Assembly (NCBI GenBank): GCA_913049815.1
Contig: CAJWYI010000003.1
Location: 1 to 47,892 of the forward strand
DNA length: 47,892 nucleotides
DNA from: an uncultured Gammaproteobacteria bacterium
GTDB taxonomy: Bacteria; Pseudomonadota; Gammaproteobacteria; Pseudomonadales; Azotimanducaceae
Reading direction: 5' to 3'
Shown: positions 31,013 through 40,127 of the stretch, in pieces
Layout of the letters: each line of letters begins with the position of its first letter
Numbering within the stretch: the stretch's first letter is position 1
Program-made: the position numbers and the translations under genes
The notes under the pieces: generated by a model
What the model saw: only the letters and a program-made list of their open reading frames with translations
What the model was told of the DNA's origin: nothing
The model's database searches: none

Positions 31013-32470
31013 TTGAAGGTACATATCTTAGGAATTTGCGGCACACTGATGGGTAGCATCGCCATCCTGGCCAAGGAATCGGGCGCCGAGGTTTCAGGGA
31101 GTGACGAAAATGTCTATCCGCCCATGAGTGATCTGCTGGCGGCATCAGGCATCACTGTCTCGGAAGGCTATAGTCATGCCAGCATTCCCAGAGCAACAGA
31201 CCTCGTCATATTGGGAAACGCTGGTCTACGACGAGGCAACCCCGCCGTCGAGCACCTTCTCCATCACAATATTCCGTTCTTGTCGGGCGCAGAATGGCTG
31301 GGGACTCACCTACTTCGAGAACGATGGGTCATAGCCGTAGCAGGTACTCACGGAAAGACAACGACTGCTAGCATGATCGCCTGGATCCTTGAGTACGCAG
31401 GAATGGATCCTGGTTTTCTGATCGGCGGCGTCCCTTTGAATTTCGAGATATCTTCGCGAAATGGTGCACACCCATTCTTTGTTATCGAAGCCGACGAGTA
31501 CGACACCTCCTTCTTCGATCGCCGCTCTAAGTTTCTGCACTATTTCCCTCAAACACTCGTGATGAACAATCTGGAATTTGACCACGCAGACATCTTCGAC
31601 AGCCTTGAAGATATCAAGCGACAGTTCCATCAACTGGTACGTACAGTCCCGGAACAGGGACTCATCATTCATCCGATCGACGACGACAATCTGACGGATG
31701 TCCTCGCCCGGGGATGCTGGTCTCAAACACAAGCGTTTTGCCAAATACGAGGTCCCGAACATAGGATCACACGCACGGGAGCGGACGTGCCTGTATCTTC
31801 TTCCAGGATCGAAATAGAAATCACATCCGTGGCTGAGGACTACAGCCACTTTACCTTGGTGAACAATGACCGGGCGTTTGAAATAAATTGGAGTTTGAGC
31901 GGACGCCATAATCTCCACAACGCACTCTCTGCGCTGTTGGCGGCACGGCACGCCGGAGTGCCACTCGACACCGGGTGCTCTGCGCTAAATGAGTTTGAGG
32001 GGGTCAAGCGTAGAATGGAGGTCATTTACGAGTCAGATGACATCGTCGTTTATGACGACTTCGCGCACCACCCTACTGCTATCTTCAGCGATCTTGACGG
32101 TCTCCGCCGACAACTCCACACAGGCGATTTCTTGGTAGCCGTCATCGAACCCGCATCACACACCATGAAAAGCGGTATTCATCAACATGAACTCACTGAT
32201 GCCACTGAGGCGGCTGATTTTACATTATGGCTCGAAGCTCAGGGGATCAAGTGGGATATGCAAACACTCATTGGATCGAGGTCACAAACGCACGCCACGC
32301 CGGAAGACGTTATCACTCACCTTGATACGCTAATCAAAGTGCCAAAAGGTCGGTGCCATATCGTACTGATGAGCAACGGATCCATCCAGAACCTACGAGA
32401 CACCCTACCCAGTCACCTTGCGTCACGTCACAGGGAAAATGGGTGGTCCCCTACATCGCAACCATTGTAG
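31013..32470 (+). CDS. mpl: UDP-N-acetylmuramate:L-alanyl-gamma-D-glutamyl-meso-diaminopimelate ligase Mpl, TTG start
   Basis: HILGICGTLMGSIAILAKESGAEVSGSDENVYPPMS, VAGTHGKTTTASMIAWILEYAG, FVIEADEYDTSFFDRRSKFLHYFP, YDDFAHHPTAI. Confidence 0.95.
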   Translation: MKVHILGICGTLMGSIAILAKESGAEVSGSDENVYPPMSDLLAASGITVSEGYSHASIPRATDLVILGNAGLRRGNPAVEHLLHHNIPFLSGAEWLGTHLLRERWVIAVAGTHGKTTTASMIAWILEYAGMDPGFLIGGVPLNFEISSRNGAHPFFVIEADEYDTSFFDRRSKFLHYFPQTLVMNNLEFDHADIFDSLEDIKRQFHQLVRTVPEQGLIIHPIDDDNLTDVLARGCWSQTQAFCQIRGPEHRITRTGADVPVSSSRIEIEITSVAEDYSHFTLVNNDRAFEINWSLSGRHNLHNALSALLAARHAGVPLDTGCSALNEFEGVKRRMEVIYESDDIVVYDDFAHHPTAIFSDLDGLRRQLHTGDFLVAVIEPASHTMKSGIHQHELTDATEAADFTLWLEAQGIKWDMQTLIGSRSQTHATPEDVITHLDTLIKVPKGRCHIVLMSNGSIQNLRDTLPSHLASRHRENGWSPTSQPL

Positions 32471-32659
32471 GCCCAACACGGGGACATAACCTTGCAGGCT
32501 CAGCAGAACCGACCTCTCTCGGCCAATCCCCCAAAGTAGGAACAAAATTGCTGAACCACAGCGAGCGAAGATTCGGCCGTATACCGCAGATGTGTTGCGG
32601 CGAACAGTGCTCGACTACCCACTCATAAAACCTGGTACGTAGCTTAAGTCTCCCATGGA

Positions 32660-32894
32660 GGACATCCATCAAGCATAGCGGCAGTTTCGAACTAACGCCG
32701 TACTCACATTTTCGGACCTTTTTTCAGCTAACATCCAAATCAAAGACTCGAGTGGCTAGATCATTTCCTTCCACATATGGGTGTCTCAGCATGTTCCCCC
32801 AGTTTGAACCCTTGCTTAATGGATGGCCCATGGACATCCATCTCTGCTCATCAGAAATCGTGGCGTCTCGGGGTCCTAACCTTAATGGGTGTCC
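32660..32894. repeat. Cluster of four ATGG(G/A)TGTC(C) motifs, both orientations
   Basis: ggacatccatca 32660-32671 (-), atatgggtgtct 32775-32786 (+), tggacatccatct 32831-32843 (-), aatgggtgtcc 32884-32894 (+), all in the mpl-argS gap. Confidence 0.45.
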
Positions 32895-32950
32895 CCGAGT
32901 CCTATTGATCGTGTAAGATTCTGCGCTTTTTCTCGGCCGCACTTTAGCTC

Positions 32951-34663
32951 ATGAATCTAAAAGAACAGATCCACTCAGCGGTTGCCCAGAGCTTTGAAGA
33001 GCTAGGGGTGTCTGCGAGTCCCCCCATCGTGAAACAGGCTCAGAAAAGAGAGTTCGGGCACTATCAGGTCAATGGCGTCATGGGTGCCGCAAAAAGCGCA
33101 AAACTGAACCCCCGAGAGCTAGCAACTAAAGTGACTGAGAGGCTGAACCTGCCAATCGTTAATAAGCTCGAAGTCGCCGGTCCAGGATTCGTCAACATCC
33201 ACCTAGCCCCCTACGCTATTGAGCAACAGCTGATGCAACTCGGGGACGACGTTCCAGTCCCCTCGCCAGAACCTCGTCACTTCGCTGTCGACTACTCAGC
33301 ACCCAATTTGATGAAAGAGATGCACATCGGTCATCTCAGAACCAATGCTATTGGCGACGCAATTGTGCATGTGCTAGAGGCCGTTGGCCACCAAGTCACA
33401 CGGGTCAACCACGTCGGCGACTGGGGAGCGCAATTTGGCAGTCTTCTCGCCTACCTGGACCAGTTGGACAACACAGAAATTTCCACTGAGCTAAAAGATC
33501 TAGAAGTCTTCTATCAGTCAGCGAGTAAGCTCTTCAAGACAGATCATGAATTCGCCGAACGTGCCAGAGGCTACGTCGTTCGGCTTCAGGGAGGTGATGC
33601 GCAATGCGTCGCACTGTGGCGCCAATTCATCGAAGAGTCGATCAAACATTGTCAGGACGTATACGAGCGTCTCAACATCTCACTGGCGAGAGCAGACATA
33701 CATGCAGAAAGCGCCTACAACGATGACCTGCCAGTCGTGGTTGCGGAACTTGAACAGCAGGGACTCCTTGAAGAATCCGATGGCGCAATGTGTGTGTTTC
33801 TTGAGGAATTCACCGGTAAAGACGGCAAGCCCCTACCCGCGATCGTCAGGAAGTCCGATGGCGGATATCCATATATGGCCACGGATCTCGCAGCCGTTAG
33901 ATATCGCGCCGGAAAACTTCGCGCAGACACGGTTCTCTACGTGGTTGGTGCGCCTCAGCAACTTCACTTGAAGCAGGTTTTTGCCGTTGCTACAGCTGCA
34001 GGCTACTTGACCGATCAGGAGTTCAGACATCTCCCGTTTGGCAGCATTCTGAAAAATGATGGGAAACCTTTCAAGACGAGAGATGGCGCCGAGGTCAAAT
34101 TGATCGACGTGATCAATGAAGCAGTGACAAGGGCCTATCAACTCGTGAGGGAGAAAAATCCTTCATTGACTGAAGAAGAACATCGATCGATCGCGGAGAT
34201 CGTCGGTGTCGGAGCCATTAAGTACGCTGAACTCTCTAAGAATCGAGGGACCGATTACATTTTCGACTGGGATATTTTATTGTCCTTTGAAGGGAATACC
34301 GCACCTTACCTGCAATACGCCTATACTAGGATACAGAGTGTCCTCAAAAAGGCGGGCGTCGAACCGACTGATCTGCGCGGACAAATTACACTTGCAGAGC
34401 CTGATGAACTCGACCTCGGGGTCAAGTTGCTGCAATTTTCTGAAGCCATCGAAGACGCGCTTGAAGACTATCAAATGAACGTCCTATGCAACTACCTTTT
34501 CGAGCTCTCGGGCCAATTCATGAGCTTTTACGAACACTGTCCCATACTGAAACAGTCTGATCCTGAGATCCAACATAGTAGGCTCCGGCTAGCGTCAATC
34601 ACGGCCAATGTGCTGCAGCTAGGACTCGGATGCCTTGGGATCAAAACCGTGGACCGCATGTAA
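32951..34663 (+). CDS. argS: Arginyl-tRNA synthetase
   Basis: VDYSAPNLMKEMHIGHLRTNAIGDAI, NHVGDWGAQFG, PFKTRDGAEVKLIDVI, C-terminal SITANVLQLGLGCLGIKTVDRM. Confidence 0.97.
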   Translation: MNLKEQIHSAVAQSFEELGVSASPPIVKQAQKREFGHYQVNGVMGAAKSAKLNPRELATKVTERLNLPIVNKLEVAGPGFVNIHLAPYAIEQQLMQLGDDVPVPSPEPRHFAVDYSAPNLMKEMHIGHLRTNAIGDAIVHVLEAVGHQVTRVNHVGDWGAQFGSLLAYLDQLDNTEISTELKDLEVFYQSASKLFKTDHEFAERARGYVVRLQGGDAQCVALWRQFIEESIKHCQDVYERLNISLARADIHAESAYNDDLPVVVAELEQQGLLEESDGAMCVFLEEFTGKDGKPLPAIVRKSDGGYPYMATDLAAVRYRAGKLRADTVLYVVGAPQQLHLKQVFAVATAAGYLTDQEFRHLPFGSILKNDGKPFKTRDGAEVKLIDVINEAVTRAYQLVREKNPSLTEEEHRSIAEIVGVGAIKYAELSKNRGTDYIFDWDILLSFEGNTAPYLQYAYTRIQSVLKKAGVEPTDLRGQITLAEPDELDLGVKLLQFSEAIEDALEDYQMNVLCNYLFELSGQFMSFYEHCPILKQSDPEIQHSRLRLASITANVLQLGLGCLGIKTVDRM

Positions 34664-34674
34664 CCGGACTCAAC

Positions 34675-35157
34675 GTGTCTAAACCACATATTGACATCGT
34701 CGTCGCCAGGGCCAGAAACGGCGTTATCGGAAAATCTAACGATATCCCATGGAACGTAAAAGGAGAGCAACGCCTCTTCAAAGAGATTACACAAGGCGGA
34801 ACCTTAATCATGGGGCGCAAGACCTTCGAGTCTATTGGCAGGCCGCTCCCGGGAAGACTCAACATCGTTGTCACACGCCAAGATCTAAGCTTCGAGGGTT
34901 GTAAATCCAGCCGCTCACTGGATCAAGCGATTTCCATCGCTTCTCAACATAACCGCCCCATTTTTGTCATTGGCGGAGGTGCCATCTACGAACAAGCCTT
35001 GCCGGTCACCAACGGCATCTACATTTCGACGCTCGACGTTGAGATTGATGGAGACATCTACTTCCCCCAGTTCCCCAACCACGATTTTGTACTCGAACAC
35101 GAACAATACATCGAAAGCAACATCAACTACACGCACCAGTACTTCACCCGACGATGA
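34675..35157 (+). CDS. folA: Dihydrofolate reductase, DfrA-like, predicted GTG start (ORF track start 34630 overlaps argS)
   Basis: IVVARARNGVIGKSNDIPWNVKGEQRLFKEITQGGTLIMGRKTFESIGRPLPGRLNIVVTR, VIGGGAIYEQAL, STLDVEIDGDIYFPQFP, SNINYTHQYF. Confidence 0.92.
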   Translation: MSKPHIDIVVARARNGVIGKSNDIPWNVKGEQRLFKEITQGGTLIMGRKTFESIGRPLPGRLNIVVTRQDLSFEGCKSSRSLDQAISIASQHNRPIFVIGGGAIYEQALPVTNGIYISTLDVEIDGDIYFPQFPNHDFVLEHEQYIESNINYTHQYFTRR

Positions 35158-35443
35158 TCTGGTGGGACACGATCTCACGGTGGCATAGCGAGAACCCATT
35201 ACAGGCTGTTTAAGTTTCTACGCGTGCCAGAAGCGCACGATCGTTGTCATCTTCCGATCTGTCAGCTTTGAATCTTCCAGTCATGCCATTTCTCCGTGAC
35301 CCGTCCGAAGCTCACGCACACTCAGGAAACAGCACCAGGACTGGATAAACTTTTCGAACCCATCAGAGCTTGACGGGAAATACACTGAAACCGCTTGAAT
35401 GGGCGGAACCTAAAGCTCATGTAAATAGAGCTATAATGTTTTT

Positions 35444-36286
35444 ATGAGTATTAGAACTCTTACTGTTGCGTGGATACCCACACTCTCGACATTAATGATT
35501 GCATTGTCCTGTCATGCAGATTTTGAATCAGCATCATCAGCCTACCAACGGCAGGAATTTGACGCCGCTTTCCAGGAATTTCTTGTGCTCGCGAATCGTG
35601 GAGATGCCCGTTCACAGACCGTGATCGCGATGATGTACAAATACGGGGAATCTGTCCCCAAGGACCCGCTAAAGGCTGCAAACTGGTACGAAAAAGCAGC
35701 AAACCATGGGTATTCTCCGGCGCAATACCATCTTGGAACCCTATATTTAGAAGGTCGCGGGGTCACACAGGATCGAGATGAGGCCATACGCTGGCTAACA
35801 CTGGCGTCTGAGGCCGGATTCGAGCGAGCTAACGACGCACTGTTTGCCCTCAATGTAACCGTTGAAACACCCTCGGCAGTCACTGATCCGACAATTCCCT
35901 GGTCACAGGAATGGGATCTGAGTATTCCATCAGATGTTTCTAGTATTGCAGCCCCAGCGCCACAACAAACGACACCAGCCAAACCGATAGAGAGATCATC
36001 TGCTATCCAAACAACTTCGAGCGACGGTAACCAGAACGGTTTTCGCGTCCAGCTTGGCGCTTTCTCGCACGTGCGGACCGCGGAGCTGCTGCTGGCTGAC
36101 TTTCGATATGCTGAGCCGGATCTTTTCGATCGTTCGGTCATGATTGTCCCACCCGCACCTGGAGATCGGCAGATCTACAGACTCCAAACTGCAGGAATGG
36201 ACTCGCGAAATGACGCGGACTCGTTTTGTGCGACGCTGAAAGCTCGCCACCCTCGAGCCGCTTGCATTGTGGTCCCGGCACGATAG
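35444..36286 (+). CDS. Sel1-like repeat protein with C-terminal SPOR domain
   Basis: Signal peptide; Sel1 repeats (DARSQTVIAMMYKYGESVPKDPLKAANWYEKAANHGYSPAQYHLGTLYLEGRGVTQDRDEAIRWLTLASEAG); SPOR-like FRVQLGAFSHVRTAELLLADF...IYRLQTAGMDSRNDADSFCATLKA. Confidence 0.85.
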   Translation: MSIRTLTVAWIPTLSTLMIALSCHADFESASSAYQRQEFDAAFQEFLVLANRGDARSQTVIAMMYKYGESVPKDPLKAANWYEKAANHGYSPAQYHLGTLYLEGRGVTQDRDEAIRWLTLASEAGFERANDALFALNVTVETPSAVTDPTIPWSQEWDLSIPSDVSSIAAPAPQQTTPAKPIERSSAIQTTSSDGNQNGFRVQLGAFSHVRTAELLLADFRYAEPDLFDRSVMIVPPAPGDRQIYRLQTAGMDSRNDADSFCATLKARHPRAACIVVPAR

Positions 36287-36293
36287 ACCCCAA

Positions 36294-36821
36294 ATGGGAC
36301 CGTTGCCTCAGGAAATCCAGCATCGACTGCATCACCTCGGTATTGAGGAGAGACACCTCATCGGATACCAACTGCCGTTTCAACCAGAACAGTCTGTCAT
36401 TGTTGCAGGACAAGACATATACGAACGACCACTTCGTATGAGCGCCGACACCTACAGCTCGTGGCTTGAGCTCGAAGCGGCTGCTGCAGAGTCAAACATC
36501 ACAATCCAGGTCGTTAGTGCCTTTCGTTCGTTCAACTATCAATGCCAGATCATCCAGCGCAAGCGAGAGGCTGGTGAAAGCGTCGACGACATTCTGCGCG
36601 TTTCCGCCATACCTGGCTTCAGTGAACACCATAGCGGTCGTGCCTTGGATTTGACGACACCAGGACATCCACCATTGGAAGAGATTTTCGAGGAAAGTCG
36701 TGCATTCGCATGGTTAACACAACACGCACAGGCGTTTGGTTTCGCCATGACTTACCCCAGAGGAAATCGTTACCAAGTCGCCTACGAACCATGGCACTGG
36801 TGTTGGCATCCAGCGACTTAA
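36294..36821 (+). CDS. M15-family D-alanyl-D-alanine carboxypeptidase/L,D-peptidase (VanY-like); ORF track start 36267
   Basis: VVSAFRSFNYQCQIIQRK, PGFSEHHSGRALDLTTPG, MTYPRGNRYQVAYEPWHWCWH: zinc-binding SxHxxGxAxD and EPWHW motifs. Confidence 0.9.
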   Translation: MGPLPQEIQHRLHHLGIEERHLIGYQLPFQPEQSVIVAGQDIYERPLRMSADTYSSWLELEAAAAESNITIQVVSAFRSFNYQCQIIQRKREAGESVDDILRVSAIPGFSEHHSGRALDLTTPGHPPLEEIFEESRAFAWLTQHAQAFGFAMTYPRGNRYQVAYEPWHWCWHPAT

Positions 36822-37209
36822 GTCTTTTCATCCAGTTCGAAAGGATACTCGGTCTTACAGCGAGCCCTTCCCAATCTTTCTGGACTCTAACGCAGCATAA
36901 CTAACCTCGAAAACTATAACTAAAGCGATAATGGGACCCCCAAGAACCCGTTGCCGCTATATTGAGCGCTGGTATCCAGAGGGCTATATCTGGTGCAACC
37001 ATCAGATCGCCAATACTTGGAGCTTAGGCATTGCAAAGCGAATGCCGGCAATCGTTGGGTGTTCTGGACCTGGTTGTAACCCGACTCAGTAGTTACTGAT
37101 TATCCCAAACTGATCACACGTGTTGAGGAGGTCCTACCTTGATCGTCAGTTGGTGGGAGTCCAAGCCACATCCTCGCTGACCGATGCCCCAACCCCGATC
37201 AAGTAGCCG

Positions 37210-38019
37210 CTAGTCTCGGTATGCATCGTGGATTCTCCGAAGATCATCACCGACAGGACGGCTGTTCCTCTTCCAATCCCCTGAATGACCCTGACAGGGG
37301 ATCGCGTCATTCAGAACCCGTTCGGCACCTGCTTTCACAGTCGCCGATGAAGGGATGTACCGAAGTGTCAGTCCGCAACGCCGTCGATCGGTCGTGTTAG
37401 GTTCAGAGCCATGAATCAACGTGCTGGTATGTAATGAGATTTCACCGGCTCGCAGCAGGTTATCGACTGGTTCACCCATTCGCTCAGCGTCTGGAATTTC
37501 CTGCTGTAATGCAACTGCACCCTTGGCTGGCTGCCACTCCACTTTACCGAGTCGATGACTGCCCGGGATGAATCGCATGGGCCCCATGTCTTCAGATACA
37601 TCATCAATCGCAAGCCACACGGTCACAGTGTCTGTGGGGCGTACCGGCCAGTAGGTCGCATCCTGGTGCCACGGAACTCGACGCTCATCTCCAGGCAATT
37701 TGCAAAAGTAATGTGTCGTCCAGCACACGAAGTCCGGACCGAGCAGATCCTCCACATAATCGAGAATCCTAGGGTGCATCGCGAGGTCCCAGATACCCTG
37801 ACACCGGTTGTGGTAGCCCATGATGGCATAAGCATTTCGCCCATCGTTCATGTTCTGCATCGATTCAAGGAGATCTGTGAAATAACGACGGGAAGCGAAG
37901 GCTTCGTCTGCGTCGAGGGCAGGTAACGGCGTGAGAAAACCATCCCGATTAAAGTCATTGATCTGTGCCGCACTAAGGGTACGTGCGTTGGTTGCATCTG
38001 ATTCCGTAAAACCAATCAT
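37210..38019 (-). CDS. Phytanoyl-CoA dioxygenase family protein (canonical HxD)
   Basis: VPWHQDATYWPVRPTDTVTVWLAIDDVSEDMGPMRFIPGSH and HGSEPNTTDRRRCGLTLRYIP. Confidence 0.88.
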   Translation of the reverse strand: MIGFTESDATNARTLSAAQINDFNRDGFLTPLPALDADEAFASRRYFTDLLESMQNMNDGRNAYAIMGYHNRCQGIWDLAMHPRILDYVEDLLGPDFVCWTTHYFCKLPGDERRVPWHQDATYWPVRPTDTVTVWLAIDDVSEDMGPMRFIPGSHRLGKVEWQPAKGAVALQQEIPDAERMGEPVDNLLRAGEISLHTSTLIHGSEPNTTDRRRCGLTLRYIPSSATVKAGAERVLNDAIPCQGHSGDWKRNSRPVGDDLRRIHDAYRD

Positions 38020-38086
38020 GACTTATTAAACTAAATGAGATCCTCGAAGCATCTTACCGTAGCTACGAAACAACATCACCAGGGTA

Positions 38087-38719
38087 TCAGGGTCTGACGT
38101 TCCAATCGTCGACGACCCAATTGCCTTCGTTATGATTGTGTCGCAGTATCCCAACCGCACCGGTCGACAATTTTAGTTCAAAACGAGTGAGGAATCCCCC
38201 AAAGTCGCCGGTCAGATGCGGGGCAAAACGCGCAATCCCATTACTGGTCACCACCAGCACCACCCGCTGCTCCAAGGAAATCAACTCGTCAGCAAATCGC
38301 TGCCAGTTTGAGATCACATCCATGGGGTTTACCTTCCATCCAAGAGGTACTTCCGCTCGTTCATTCCAGGCATCGATCGCCGCCTGCCCTATCCGTGCTA
38401 CGACTTCACCTTCTGGACGGTTTTCATCGGGACCGTAGTCGATCTCATCAAACGTAGAACGAGGCTCGCACTCAAGAGATAGGTTGCAGCGCGTCAACGC
38501 GATCGTGGCCATCGTCTGAGAGCGTTGAAGTGTGGAAGTGAATACTCGATCTGGCTGCCAGTCGTTCTCCAAGAGGTAGTCACCAAGTCGTTCTGCCTGG
38601 CGTTTCCCACTATCGACCAGAGGCAGATCTGTCCGTGCACCGACTCTGGTGGGTGTGTCATTGGGACCGAACGTATTCCCATGTCGGGCGACGATTAACG
38701 TTGTCACGCCAACAACCAT
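38087..38719 (-). CDS. Histidine phosphatase (phosphoglycerate mutase-like) family protein
   Basis: TLIVARHGNTFGPNDTPTRVGARTDLPLVDSGKRQAERLGDYL, VFTSTLQRSQTMATIAL; overlaps kdsB start. Confidence 0.88.
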   Translation of the reverse strand: MVVGVTTLIVARHGNTFGPNDTPTRVGARTDLPLVDSGKRQAERLGDYLLENDWQPDRVFTSTLQRSQTMATIALTRCNLSLECEPRSTFDEIDYGPDENRPEGEVVARIGQAAIDAWNERAEVPLGWKVNPMDVISNWQRFADELISLEQRVVLVVTSNGIARFAPHLTGDFGGFLTRFELKLSTGAVGILRHNHNEGNWVVDDWNVRP

Positions 38720-39528
38720 TCAGCACGCTGTACGTCATCAGAACTATCAACACCCGACATCGCGGGTCGACCACGATAGTCCACTTCCACACAACGAATC
38801 CGGTATCCATTTTCAAGAAGACGCAACTGCTCCAACCCTTCGTGTTGCTCGTAACGTCCTGGGGGCAAAGCAACAAACGCGTTAAGCGCATCCCGTGTAA
38901 AGCCATACAAACCGACATGGCGAAGAACCGGCGATAACGCATCATCACCGTTATGCGATCTCAGACTCGCCTCGTCCCGCATGGCAGGTAGAATCTGCTT
39001 GCTGAACCAGAGCGCATCTCCGTTATCAGACAATAAAACTGTTGTTCCGGAAAATGGTGTCGTTTGCTTTTGCTCCCGCATCAGATCCAATTCGTGCCAG
39101 CGCAGTCTGACGACCGGTGTAGCCACATCAGCACCACTTGCGATCAGACCAAGCACCAGATCGGCCACAAAGTCTGGGGGTGTCAGCGGCGCATCTCCCT
39201 GTAGATTGACCACATAGTCGAACGCGTCTGACATCAATCGATGTGCTTCACGCGCTCGATCAGTCCCTGTTGGACAGTCTTTACCGGTCATTACGCTGTC
39301 GACCGGTAGCGTTGCACAGTGTTCATGGATGCGGTCATCATCGGTAGCCACGACGACACCGACCTGATGATTCTCTTGCGCGGACATCACCGCATCCGCA
39401 GCATGACACGCAATATCAACCACTCTCGACAGCATCGTTTGCCCAGCAATCTCAACTAGAGGTTTACCCGGCAGACGTGTCGAACCCCATCGAGCAGGAA
39501 TCACAATCAAGGTGTCTGTTGTCATCAC
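38704..39528 (-). CDS. kdsB: 3-deoxy-manno-octulosonate cytidylyltransferase KdsB
   Basis: LIVIPARWGSTRLPGKPLVEIAGQTMLSRV, VVVATDDDRI, VNLQGDAPLTPPD, HVGLYGFTRDAL, EGLEQLRLLENGYRI. Confidence 0.94.
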   Translation of the reverse strand: MMTTDTLIVIPARWGSTRLPGKPLVEIAGQTMLSRVVDIACHAADAVMSAQENHQVGVVVATDDDRIHEHCATLPVDSVMTGKDCPTGTDRAREAHRLMSDAFDYVVNLQGDAPLTPPDFVADLVLGLIASGADVATPVVRLRWHELDLMREQKQTTPFSGTTVLLSDNGDALWFSKQILPAMRDEASLRSHNGDDALSPVLRHVGLYGFTRDALNAFVALPPGRYEQHEGLEQLRLLENGYRIRCVEVDYRGRPAMSGVDSSDDVQRAEWLLA

Positions 39529-39566
39529 CCCTCCTTCACGCCGCCATCAACAAACCAACAATGGTC

Positions 39567-40127
39567 TCAGGGGAGCCGACGGGAAAATTCCTGCACAAGG
39601 CGGCTCCATTCCATCCTAAGCCACGGCGTATAGTCGTCGGGCCTCGCTATCAACGCCTGGCTTAGCCCTTCGCTAGAGATCCATTGCACCTCAGATATTT
39701 CGTTGGAATTCGGTACCACCGAGCCCACATCCACACGTCCGAGCCATACAGAACAAAGCTCATGTTCTGACCCCACATTGTCAAACTGTGCGTGATAAGT
39801 GAACTTGTACGCAAACTCGACAGCAGTGCTCACCCCCAGTTCCTGCGCCATTCGACGATGAACCGCCTCTGATAGTTCCTCACCGACACGAGGATGAGAA
39901 CAGCAGGCATTGGACCAAAAGCCAGGCCAGAGCAGCTTTTCCTGGCTACGCCGCTGCAGCAACACATCACCATCATCAGAAAACAGAAACACCGAGAAGG
40001 CTCGATGCAACACACCATTACCTTCATGGCACGCCAGTTTGCTACGAGATCCTATCACTCGATCTCGCTCATCGACGAGAATCAGCGGTTCCTCGTCAGA
40101 CGAAACGATCGGCATCGCGTCGGTCAC
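39567..40127 (-). CDS. idi: Isopentenyl-diphosphate delta-isomerase, type I
   Basis: LHRAFSVFLFSDDGDVLLQRRSQEKLLWPGFWSNACCSHPRVGEELSEAVHRRMAQELGV; start overlaps the upstream gene by 4 bp. Confidence 0.94.
   Translation of the reverse strand: MTDAMPIVSSDEEPLILVDERDRVIGSRSKLACHEGNGVLHRAFSVFLFSDDGDVLLQRRSQEKLLWPGFWSNACCSHPRVGEELSEAVHRRMAQELGVSTAVEFAYKFTYHAQFDNVGSEHELCSVWLGRVDVGSVVPNSNEISEVQWISSEGLSQALIARPDDYTPWLRMEWSRLVQEFSRRLP

Noticed and set aside
34675-35157. DHFR as an integron cassette
   Set aside because: No attC-like site, integrase or cassette array seen around it; it follows argS closely in a chromosomal context.
35158-35443. Possible decayed insertion sequence after folA
   Set aside because: Short minus-strand frame (MTGRFKADRSEDDND...) is not convincingly a transposase; no terminal repeats found.
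36822-37209. Possible pseudogene between M15 peptidase and PhyH
   Set aside because: No frame with recognisable protein motifs.
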